DNA of 48,362 nucleotides from Bolinopsis microptera. Taxonomy: Eukaryota > Ctenophora > Tentaculata > Lobata > Bolinopsidae. A program made the position numbers and the translations under genes. Positions 29,101 to 40,428 of this stretch are shown one piece after another (the first letter of the stretch is position 1; every line of letters begins with the position of its first letter). The stretch lies in assembly GCF_026151205.1 (NCBI RefSeq), contig NW_026971799.1:1-48362 (forward strand), given 5' to 3'. Under the pieces are notes generated by a model that ran no database searches, was not told the origin of the DNA, and saw only the letters and a list, made by a program, of their open reading frames with translations.

Positions 29101-32100
29101 AGAGAAGTGAAATGAAAACAGAACAACTCCTCTAGTCTGTATAACTGTGTAAGAGAAATGAAATGAAAACAGAACAACTCCTCTAGTCTGTATAACTGTT
29201 TAAAGAGAAATGAAATGAAAACAGAACAACTCCTCTAGTCTGTATAATGTATAAAGAGAAATGAAATAAAAACAGTACAACTCCTCTTGTCTGTATAACT
29301 TTATAAGAGAAATAGAAATGAAAACAGAACAACTCCTCTAGTCTGTATAACTGTGTAAAGAGAAATGAAAATGAAAACAGAACAACTCCTCTAGTCTGGT
29401 ATAACTGTGTAAAGAGAAATGAAATGAAAACAGAACAACTCCCTCTAGTCTGTAAAACTTTATTAAGAGAAATGAAATGAAAACAGAACAACTCCTCTAG
29501 TCTGTATAACTGTGTAAAGAAAAATGAAATGAAAACAGTACAACTCCTCTTGTCTGTATAACTGTATTAAGAGAAATGAAATGAAAACAGAACAACTCCT
29601 CTTTTCCCGTATAACGGGGTTTAAAAAAAATAAAATGAAAAAAAACAACTCCTCTTGTTTCTTTTGTAAAAAATTTTAACTGTTTTTTAAAAAAGAAATG
29701 AAATGAAAACAAAAACAACTCCCTTTTGAAAAAAAATTTTTATAAAAAAACTGTTAAATTTAAAAGAAAGTTGAAAAAAATGGGAAAAAAGAAAAAAAAC
29801 TCCTTTTGTTCTTTTTAAAGAAAAAAAGTTTTTTAAAATTTAAAAAAAAAAGAAAACGAACAAACCCCCCTCCAAAAAGGGTAAAAAAAAAAAACTGTTA
29901 ATTTAAAAAAAGAAAAAAAAGGAAATTTTTTAAAACCTTTTGAAAAAAACCTCCTCTTGTCTGTAATTTTAAAAAGGTGTAAAAAAAAAATTTTTTAAAT
30001 TTTAAAAAACAAAAAAAAAACCCCTCTTGTCTGTATAACTGTATTAAGAAAGTGAAATGAAAACGAACAACTCCCTTAGTCGTATAACTTGTAAAAGAAA
30101 TAAAAAAAACAAACAAACCCCCTTTCGAAAAAGGTTAAAAAAAAACCCCCGTTTTATAAGGAAAAAAATGAAATGAAAAAACAGGAAAAAAACTTAAAAA
30201 AAGTCCTCTAGTCGGTAACTTGTAAAAAAAAAGAAAAAAAATTTGGGAAAGAAAAAAACAGAAAAAAAAAAAAAAAAAAAAAAAAAAAACAACCCTCTTG
30301 TCCCTTTTAACTTTTTAAAAAATGAAATTTAAAACAAACAAACCCCCTAGTTCCCTTTTTTCCCGTGTAAAGAGAAATAAAAGAAAAAAGAACAACCCCC
30401 TCTAGTCTGTATTTAAATGTGTAAAAGAAAAGAAATGAAAACAGAACAACCCTCTATCTGTTTTTAACTTATTTTAAAAGAAATAAAAGAAAAACAAACA
30501 ACTCCTTTTGTCCCGTATAACTGTGTAAAGAGAAATTTAAATGAAAACCTAACAAAAATCCTCTTTCCCCGTAAAAAATGGAAAGAGAAATTAAATGAAA
30601 AAAAGAAAAAACCCTCTTTTCCCGGGTAACTGTATTAAGAAATGAAATTAAAACAGAACAACTCCTCTATCGTATAACTGTGTAAAGAGAAAAGAAATTT
30701 AAAACCAAACAACTCCCCCCCCCTTGCTTATTTCTGTAATTAAGGAATTTAAAAAGAAAACAAACAACTCCTTTTTCCCCGTATAAAATGTGTAAAGGAA
30801 AATGAAAAAGAAAACATACAACCCTTTTCTTAAAAAATGTATTTAAAAAAATGAAATGAAAACCAAAAACTCCTCTTGTCTGTATAACTGTATTAAGAGA
30901 AATGAAATGAAAACAGTACAACTCCTCTTGTCTGTATAACGTGTAAAGAGAAATGAAAATGAAAACAGAACAACTCCTCTTGTCTGTATAACTGTATAAA
31001 GAGAAATGAGATGAAAACAGACAACTCCTCTTGTCTGTATAACTGTATATAGAGAAATGAAATGGAAACAGAACAACTCCTCTTGTCTGTATAACTGTAT
31101 AAAGAGAAATGAGATGAAAACAGAACAACTCCTCTTGTCTGTATAACTGTGTAAGAGAAATGAAATGGAAACAGAACAACTCCTCTTGTTTGTATAACTG
31201 TATTAAGAGAAGTGAAATGAAAACAGAACAACTCCTCTTGTCTGTATAACTGTGTAAAGAGAAATGAAATGAAAACAGTACAACTCCTCTTGCTGTATAA
31301 CTGTGGTAAAGGAGAAGTGAAAATGAAAACAGAACAACTCCTCTAGTCTGTATAACTGTATAAAGAGAAATGGAATGAAAACAGAACAACTCCTCTAGTC
31401 TGTATAACTGTGTAAAGAGAAATGAAATGAAAACAGAACAACTCCTCTTGTCTGTATAACTGTATTAAGAGAGAGTGAAATGAAAACAGAACAAACTCCT
31501 CTAGCTGTATAACTGTGTAAAGAGAAATGAAATGAAAACAGAACATCTCCTCTAGTCTGTATAACTGTATTAAGAGAAATGAAATGAAAACAGAACAACT
31601 CCTCTAGTCTGTATAACTGTGTAAAGAGAAATGAAATGAAAACAGAACAACTCCTCTAGTCTGTATAACTGTATAAAGAGAAATGAAATGAAAACAGAAC
31701 AACTCCTCTAGTCTGTATAACTGTGTAAAGAGAAATGAAATGAAAACAGAACAACTCCTCTTGTCTGTATAACTGTATTAAGAGAAATGAAATGAAAACA
31801 GAACAACTCCTCTAGTCTGTATAACTGTGTAAAGAGAAATGAAATGAAAACAGAACAACTCCTCTAGTCTGTATAACTGTGTAAAGAGAAATGAAATGAA
31901 AACAGAACAACTCCTCTAGTCTGTATAACTGTGTAAAGAGAAATGAAATGAAAACAGAACAACTCCTCTAGTCTGTATAACTGTGTAAAGAGAAATGAAA
32001 TGAAAACAGAACAACTCCTCTAGTCTGTATAACTGTATAAAGAGAAATGAAATGAAAACAGTACAACTCCTCTTGTCTGTATAACTTTATTAAGAGAAAT

Positions 32101-35100
32101 GAAATGAAAACAGAACAACTCCTCTAGTCTGTATAACTGTGTAAAGAGAAATGAAATGAAAACAGAACAACTCCTCCAGTCTGTATAACTGTGTAAAGAG
32201 AAATGAAATGAAAACAGAACAACTCCTCTAGTCTGTATAACTGTATAAAGAGAAATGAAATGAAAACAGTACAACTCCTCTTGTCTGTATAACTGTGTAA
32301 AGAGAAATGAAATGAAAACAGAACAACTCCTCTTGTCTGTATAACTGTATTAAGAGAAATGAAATGAAAACAGAACAACTCCTCTAGTCTGTATAACTGT
32401 GTAAAGAGAAATGAAATGAAAACAGAACAACTCCTCTAGTCTGTATAACTGTGTTAAGAGAAATGAAATGAAAACAGTACAACTCCTCTAGTCTGTATAA
32501 CTGTGTAAAGAGAAATGAAATGAAAACAGAACAACTCCTCTTGTCTGTATAACTGTATTAAGAGAAATGAAATGAAAACAGAACAACTCCTCTAGTCTGT
32601 ATAACTGTGTAAAGAGAAATGAAATGAAAACAGAACAACTCCTCTAGTCTGTATAACTGTGTAAAGAGAAATGAAATGAAAACAGAACAACTCCTCTAGT
32701 CTGTATAACTGTGTAAAGAGTAATGAAATGAAAACAGTACAACTCCTCTTGTCTGTATAACTGTGTAAAGAGAAATGAAATGAAAACAGAACAACTCCTC
32801 TTGTCTGTATAACTGTATTAAGAGAAATGAAATGAAAACAGAACAACTCCTCTAGTCTGTATAACTGTGTAAAGAGAAATGAAATGAAAACAGAACAACT
32901 CCTCTAGTTTGTATAACTGTATAAAGAGAAATGGAATGAAAACAGAACAACTCCTCTTGTCTGTATAACTGTGTAAAGAGAAATGAAATGAAAACAGAAC
33001 AACTCCTCTTGTCTGTATAACTGTATAAAGAGAAATGAAATGAAAACAGTACAACTCCTCTTGTCTGTATAACTTTATTAAGAGAAATGAAATGAAAACA
33101 GAACAACTCCTCTAGTCTGTATAACTGTGTAAAGATAAATGAAATGAAAACAGAACAACTCCTCTAGTCTGTATAACTTTATTAAGAGAAATGAAATGAA
33201 AACAGAACAACTCCTCTTGTCTGTATAACTGTATAAAGAGAAATGAAATGAAAACAGAACAACTCCTCTAGTCTGTATAACTGTATTAAGAGAAATGAAA
33301 TGAAAACAGAACAACTCCTCTTGTCTGTATAACTTTATTAAGAGAAATGAAATGAAAACAGAACAACTCCTCTTGTCTGTATAACTGTATTAAGAGAAAT
33401 GAAATGAAAACAGAACAACTCCTCTAGTCTGTATAACTGTATTAAGAGAAATGAAATGAAAACAGAACAACTCCTCTAGTCTGTATAACTGTGTAAAGAG
33501 AAATGAAATGAAAACAGAACAACTCCTCTAGTCTGTATAACTGTGTAAAGAGAAATGAAATGAAAACAGAACAACTCCTCTAGTCTGTATAACTGTGTAA
33601 AGAGAAATGAAATGAAAACAGAACAACTCCTCTTGTTTGTATAACTGTATAAAGAGAAATGAAATGAAAACAGAACAACTCCTCTTGTCTGTATAACTGT
33701 ATTAAGAGAAATGAAATGAAAACAGAACAACTCCTCTAGTCTGTATAACTGTATAAAGAGAAATGAAATGAAAACAGAACAACTCCTCTAGTCTGTATAA
33801 CTGTATTAAGAGAAATGGAATGAAAACAGAACAACTCCTCTTGTCTGTCTAACTGTATTAAGAGAAATGAAATGAAAACAGAACAACTCCTCTAGTCTGT
33901 ATAACTGTGTAAAGAGAAATAAAATGAAAACAGAACAACTCCTCTAGTCTGTATAACTGTATAAAGAGAAATGAAATGAAAACAGAACAACTCCTCTTGT
34001 CTGTATAACTGTATTAAGAGAAATGAAATGAAAACAGAACAACTCCTCTTGTCTGTATAACTGTATTAAGAGAAATGAAATGAAAACAGAACAACTCCTC
34101 TAGTCTGTATAACTGTGTAAAGAGAAATGAAATGAAAACAGAACAACTCCTCTAGTCTGTATAACTGTGTAAAGAGAAATGAAATGAAAACAGAACAACT
34201 CCTCTAGTCTGTATAACTGTGTAAAGAGAAATGAAATGAAAACAGAACAACTCCTCTAGTCTGTATAACTTTATTAAGAGAAATGAAATGAAAACAGAAC
34301 AACTCCTCTAGTCTGTATAACTTTATTAAGAGAAATGAAATGAAAACAGAACAACTCCTCTTGTCTGTATAACTTTATTAAGAGAAATGAAATGAAAACA
34401 GAACAACTCCTCTTGTCTGTATAACTGTATAAAGAGAAATGAAATGAAAACAGAACAACTCCTTTTGTCTGTATAACTGTATTAAGAGAAATGAAATGAA
34501 AACAGAACAACTGCTCTTGTCTGTATAACTGTATTACGAGAAATGAAATGAAAACAGAACAACTCCTCTAGTCTGTATAACTTTATTAAGAGAAATGAAA
34601 TGAAAACAGAACAACTCCTCTTGTCTGTATAACTGTATTAAGAGAAATGAAATGAAAACAGAACAACTCCTCTTGTCTGTATAACTGTATTAAGAGAAAT
34701 GAAATGAAAACAGAACAACTCCTCTAGTCTGTATAACTGTATTAAGAGAAATGAAATGAAAACAGAACAACTCCTCTAGTCTGTATAACTGTATAAAGAG
34801 AAATGAAATGAAAACAGAACAACTCCTCTTGTCTGTATAACTGTATAAAGAGAAATGAAATGAAAACAGAACAACTCCTCTAGTCTGTATAACTGTATTA
34901 AGAGAAATGAAATGAAAACAGAACTACTCCTCTAGTCTGTATAACTGTATAAAGAGAAATGAAATGAAAACAGAACAACTCCTCTTGTCTGTATAACTGT
35001 ATAAAGAGAAATGAAATGAAAACAGAACAACTCCTCTAGTCTGTATAACTGTATTAAGAGAAATGAAATGAAAACAGAACAACTCCTCTAGTCTGTATAA

Positions 35101-36038
35101 CTGTATAAAGAGAAATGAAATGAAAACAGAACAACTCCTCTTGTCTGTATAACTGTGTAAAGAGAAATGAAATGAAAACAGAACAACTCCTCTTGTCTGT
35201 ATAACTGTATAAAGAGAAATGAAATGAAAACAGAACAACTCCTCTAGTCTGTATAACTGTATAAAGAGAAATGAAATGAAAACAGAACAACTCCTCTAGT
35301 CTGTATAACTGTATTAAGAGAAATGAAATGAAAACAGAACAACTCCTCTAGTCTGTATAACTGTATTAAGAGAAATGGAATGAAAACAGAACAACTCCTC
35401 TAGTCTGTATAACTGTGTAAGAGAAATGGAATGAAAACAGAACAACTCCTCTAGTCTGTATAACTGTATTAAGAGAAATGGAATGAAAACAGAACAACTC
35501 CTCTAGTCTCTATAACTGTATTAAGAGAAATGAAATGAAAACAGAACTACTCCTCTAGTCTGTATAACTGTGTAAAGAGAAATGAAATGAAAACAGAACA
35601 ACTCCTCTAGTCTGTATAACTGTGTAAAGAGAAATGAAATGAAAACAGAACAACTCCTCTAGTCTGTATAACTGTGTAAAGAGAAATGAAATGAACACAG
35701 AACAACTCCTCTAGTCTGTATAACTGTGTAAAGAGAAATGAAATGAAAACAGAACAACTCCTCTAGTCTGTATAACTGTATTAAGAGAAATTAAATGAAA
35801 ACAGAACAACTCCTCTAGTCTGTATAACTGTGTAAAGAGAAATGAAATGAAAACAGAACAACTCCTCTAGTCTGTATAACTGTATAAAGAGAAATGGAAT
35901 GAAAACTGAACAACTCCTCTAGTCTGTATAACTGTATAAAGAGAAATGGAATGAAAACAGAACAACTCCTCTAGTCTGTATAACTGTGTAAAGAGAAATG
36001 AAATGAAAACAGAACAACTCCTCTAGTCTGTATAACTG
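23127..36038. repeat. 52-bp satellite array, ~248 copies, 12.9 kb
   Basis: The unit begins AACAACTCCTCTAGTCTGTA, continues TAACTGTGTAAAGAGAAATG and ends AAATGAAAACAG. Common variants are GTATAAAG or GTATTAAG for GTGTAAAG and CTTG for CTAG (the latter only in the right half). Rare marker variants show higher-order blocks: CTCCGGTCTGCAT at 23291, 24856, 25948 and 27621 is each time followed 414 bp later by TTCTTTAGTTAG. Because 52 is not a multiple of 3, the unit is read in all three frames in turn; the many 60-240-aa minus-strand frames are by-products. Confidence 0.98.
29590..30870. other. corrupted centre of the 52-bp array
   Basis: Within the satellite the units lose register and fill with expanded A, T and C runs, yet fragments such as CTCTTGTCTGTATAACTG persist. 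Sound copies flank both sides. Homopolymer inflation of this type is typical of an uncorrected long-read consensus. True mutational decay would produce mainly substitutions. Confidence 0.75.
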
Positions 36039-37280
36039 CAGCACCTACTCCTTCTATACATATTTTGTACATGTAATATGTATAGATGTGATGTATAACC
36101 TGCAGTCAGTGTATGCGCGGCGCGAGTGTATTACATTATGATGGAGTATTTTGATGTTTTAGGCAATAATCTACTATTGTAAAAGTCAAGTATAATATTT
36201 TAATGACGTTATCATTAAGCGAATATCCACTGATCGTCGTTTTTATGAATCAGATATTTTTACAATGGCCGTTGATATTCAAACATGGACGATCAAAGTT
36301 ACGGAGACAATTTCAATTTTAGATTCCACGAAAAGAAGCTCACGTGTTTGAAATGTTGTCTAGACGACGAACAAAACTAAACGTTTTCAGAGGATAGCTG
36401 AACCTTTTCAAGTATTTTAGGATATTATATTTCTTCTCATATTAAGGTGTAAAAGTGTTATAGTGGCGATCCAGGGATATCAAACAGCACTGTAGATCAC
36501 AGGTCGATAATCTCTCAAACATATTTTTTGTTTGTTTTCCTTTAAAAAATAGCATTTTTTAACACTTCCGTGGTTCCGAGAAGGATTACTGCCCACAAAT
36601 TTTCATAATGATAAAAACAGGCTATCAGGTGGATCCTCGCGGATGAGTTATTCATAGAAAATGAGCTGCAGGATCTATAAAACTGACACGCCGCACAAAG
36701 TAATCTATAATATATATTATATAATATATAATCTGCAGGATCTATAAAGATTAAAGCTATAAGTCAGCTTGTGAGATATTCAGTAGCTGATCGCCTCATT
36801 AACGGGTTACTCAGCTGTATACAGAAGACAATGTAGTAGCTGATCAGCTTAATAGCTTACAGTTTACACCTCCCTAACTGGTTAATCAATGTAGAAGCTG
36901 TAATCTGCATGCTTACTAGTCAGCTGTAAGAAAACGTAGATCAGACAGGTAACGGGGAAACAACAGGAAACTGACAAATCCAGACCGAGAACGAAAGAGT
37001 CCAGCTGACGAGTTAGTTATTATAAGTTACAAAGACTCTAGTGAAAGAGTCCAGCTGACGATGTTACTAACATGTTGTAAAGTTGTAACGTTACAGACCA
37101 TTACTCTTCTGTCTGCTCTATTTTAACACAGAATATCGCAATTAGTCGTGCTCCTAAAACTACGCCCTAACTGGTGCAACGCAGAAATATTATGTTATCA
37201 TTATACTAGTACAGTACTACTACGTCTATAACATGAACTTAGCGTTAAACTGAAGGTAGAGTACCACACTCTACCTAGTC
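36039..37280. other. unique stretch without a gene
   Basis: It contains an 11-bp-arm hairpin (CTATACATATT at 36054 facing AATATGTATAG at 36075), an AT palindrome near 36710, and small duplications (CTGCAGGATCTATAA twice, GAAAGAGTCCAGCTGACG twice). No coding exon is visible. Confidence 0.45.
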
Positions 37281-37529
37281 TGCATCTAACCAGTGCTGAG
37301 TGCATCTAACCAGTGCATTTAACCAGCGCATCTAATCAGTGCATCTAACCAGTGCATCTAACCAGTGCATCTAACCAGTGCATCTAACCAGTGCATCTAA
37401 CCAGTGCATCTAACCAGTGCATCTAACCAGTGCATCTAACCAGTGCATCTAACCAGTGCATCTAACCAGTGCATCTAACTAGTGCATCTAACCAGTGCAT
37501 CTAACCAATGCATCTAACCAATGCATCTA
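37281..37529. repeat. 13-bp repeat TGCATCTAACCAG, ~19 copies
   Basis: Nearly invariant units with occasional single-base changes (ATTTAACC, CTAATCAG, CTAACTAG). Confidence 0.96.
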
Positions 37530-37634
37530 TAATTGACATGTGTATTGTGTAAACAAATCAACAGTGTACGATACAACAACTCATTAGGGTTACACAAGTC
37601 AAACCTAACAACGTCCACAGGTACAATTACAGGT

Positions 37635-38489
37635 GTTAAACTACCCCCCCCCCCCCCCCTTTAAAGTATATAACCCCCCCTTAAACTACCCCCCCCCCCC
37701 CCCCCTTTAAACTACCCCCCCTTAAACTACCCCCCCCTTAAACTACCCCACCCCCCCTTAAACTACCCCCCCCCTTTAAACTACCCCCCTTTAAACTACC
37801 CCCCCTTAAACTACCCCCCCCCCCTTCTTAAACTTATAAACTACCCCCTTAAACTACCCCCGTAAACTACCCCCCCTTAAACTACCCCCCCCTTAAACTA
37901 CTGGTACATAACCCCCCCTTAAACTACCCCCCCTTAAACTACCCCCCCCCTTAAACTACCCCCTTAAACTACCCCCCCCTTAAACTACCCCCCCCTTAAA
38001 CTATTGGTACATAACCCCCCCTAAACTACCCCCCCCCCCCCCTTAAACTACCCCCCCTTAAATTACTGGTACATAACCCCACCTTAAACTACCCCCCCCC
38101 CCCCTTTAAACTACCCCCCCCCCCCCCTCAAACTACTGGTATATAACCCCCCCTTAAACTACCCCCCCCCCTTTAAACTACCCCCCCCCCCCCCCTTTAA
38201 ACTACCCCCCCTTAAACTACCCCCCCTTAAACTGCCCCCTTAAACTACCCCCTTAAACTACCCCCCCCCCCCTTAAACTACCCCCCCTTAAACTACTGGT
38301 ACATAACCCCCCCCCTTAAACTACCCCCCCCCCCCCCCCCCTTAAACTACCCCCCCCCCCCCCCCCCTTAAACTACCCCCTTAAACTACCCCCTTAAACT
38401 ACTACCCCCCCCCCTTAAACTACTGGTACATAACCCCCCTTAAACTACCCCCCCCCCCCCCCCCCCCCTTTAAACTACCCCATCCCCTT
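37635..38489. repeat. C-rich array, poly-C plus TTAAACTA
   Basis: Units of TTAAACTA followed by 5-22 C, irregular in length, with interspersed ACTGGTACATAACC words. C runs of variable length suggest slippage and possible i-motif or G-quadruplex formation. Exact run lengths may be unreliable. Confidence 0.93.
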
Positions 38490-38500
38490 AAATTGACGAA

Positions 38501-38991
38501 GCACTAGGCAGCAGTCCACCTAGTTGGTTACTAGGTTACAGTGGTTACTAGGTTACTAGGCAGCAGTCCACCTAGTTGGTTACTAAGTTACAGTGGTTAC
38601 TAGGTTACTAGGCAGCAGTCCACCTAGTTGGTTACTAGGTTACAGTGGTTACTAGGTTACTAGGCAGCAGTCCACCTAGTTGGTTACTAGGTTACAGTGG
38701 TTACTAGGTTACTAGGCAGCAGTCCACCTAGTTGGTTACTAGGTTACAGTGGTTAGTAGGTTACTAGGCAGCAGTCCACCTAGTTGGTTACTAGGTTACA
38801 GTGGTTAGTAGGTTACTAGGCAGCAGTCCACCTAGTTGGTTGCTAGGTTACAGTGGTTACTAGGTTACTAGGCAGCAGTCCACCTAGTTGGTTACTAAGT
38901 TACAGTGGTTACTAGGTTACTAGGCAGCAGTCCACCTAGTTGGTTGCTAGGTTACAGTGGTTAGTAGGTTACTAGGCAGCATGAGTCCACC
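38501..38991. repeat. second 52-bp array, ~9 copies
   Basis: The unit contains AGGCAGCAGTCCACCTAGTT and GGTTACTAGGTTACAGTGGT. The period equals that of the large satellite but the sequence is unrelated. Each unit has three GGTTAC-type words. Confidence 0.95.
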
Positions 38992-40200
38992 TCTCCAGTT
39001 TAACGCTTCCTATTCACTTATTTACAAAGCAGGTGATCTGCAGATAGAAAGAAGCGTTATCCTCAAGAGGCTGTGTCATTCAGCTTGCTCAGTAATCGAG
39101 TCATAAAATAAAACCTTCACAAGAGATACCAAAACAGTGAGATATTAGAAAGTGCCATGAACTATAGCTACAGTAATTGGCTCACCATGGTTCCGAACAG
39201 TTGAACAGCTGAATGTCGCGTTAATTTGACGACGATTACCTGAGTTTGTAAACTAATACCGCTAAAAGTTTAAGTATAGTGTTCCACCTGAAAGGCAACA
39301 ATACAAAGAAAAGTTCCCAAAGAAAAAACTGAATTTAAAAACTGCTCTCAGATAAAATTAGAGTAAGGAGCAAGGAAGAGCAGTGAGAATGTGCCACATG
39401 GTTATATTTACACATGGCTTTAAAGTCATTGTTCTCTAGCAACTTCTGCGTAAACTAACACTGATCGTATAATGTGAGCTGAGTATGATACTGTAGTATG
39501 ACTATTATGTAAAGTATTATTATAAAGGAGTATTATGTATATAGTATGAAGAACTGTATAACACAGAAATATTATACGAAGGAAAACTATAAAATGGAAA
39601 TGGAAATCTCAGATCTGTACGGAACAGAGCGAGTAAATATTGAGGTATCTAGACAGCTTCAGTAAAATCACCTCTCCAGGATGATTGATTTAAAATGACT
39701 TGCTAATTTGGTAATCCTCGTAAATTGGGTGGAAATTACTGTTTAAAGTGTTTTTGGCGTCTTCACTTGAGCAGTTAAGTCCTTATCACTACAATTAAAA
39801 TGACTGTCTTGTTATCACCTCACAAATAAACAAACAAATAAACCTTGCAATACTGCCATCTCACACTTGTTGTAAACATTATATTAGTTATATTATGGTT
39901 ATATATATATTAGGTTGACGTAGCTTATAGGCGTTTAATCGGGTGCAAGAGATTATGAACAGATAAGTGATGTAGGACTGCGGTACTGTGGTAATGTAGT
40001 ACTGTCTCACTGGAAACCTACACTATTTACTTTATGTTACACTTACTTTAGTGCTTAGAAATATCAGGAAATGCCTACACGTCCCAATTCTTTCATTTTC
40101 GCGTACTCACGGAAAACATTGATTTAAAAAGTCATTAAAATATTGGTATTCCTTCCAAGCGGTATTTAAACTACATGTTAGAATTCATAATGGTAAAAAT
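38992..40200. other. stretch without a supported gene
   Basis: At 39044-39106 a CTGCAG acceptor-like site opens 20 codons ending in TAA that overlaps an AATAAA at 39107-39112. This was too weak to call. The remainder is AT-rich with no exon. Confidence 0.4.
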
Positions 40201-40428
40201 GTGAGTGGAGGGTGTCGTGCAACCTCACAACCCGCATTTTTACAATTTCTCCAATTTAATTTTGTGGATTTATTCAAAATAACACCATCCTCCACCAATC
40301 ACTCTGATTTCACCGGCAACCTTCCCCAAGGTTGCCACACCCCAGAGGTAGGCAGAGCATCTCAATGCTATCCTCTCGTGGGCTATCTTGGCCCAGCCTC
40401 TCTTAAAAAAAAAAAAAAAAAAAAAAAA
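40201..40428 (+). mobile_element. possible retroelement 3' end with poly-A tail
   Basis: A CG-containing, non-repetitive segment ends in CTCTCTT followed by 24 A (40405-40428). It includes an inverted pair, GGCAACCTT facing AAGGTTGCC, near 40316-40337. Unique sequence closed by a long A-tail is typical of a LINE or SINE 3' end. No target duplication can be recognised because the tail runs straight into the next array. Confidence 0.4.

Noticed and set aside
23137-35290. Dozens of minus-strand open frames of 60-240 aa rich in Phe, Ser and Tyr
   Set aside because: They are the 52-bp satellite read through; the protein repeats with the DNA unit, the frames start and stop with unit variants, and there are no splice sites or domain motifs.
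39044-39106. Possible terminal exon ending TAA overlapping with AATAAA
   Set aside because: Only 20 codons with a weak acceptor context and no partner exon; chance is sufficient.
39181-39215. Minus-strand exon candidate before a GTGAGC donor near ACCATGG
   Set aside because: The frame is very short with no supporting acceptor or motif.
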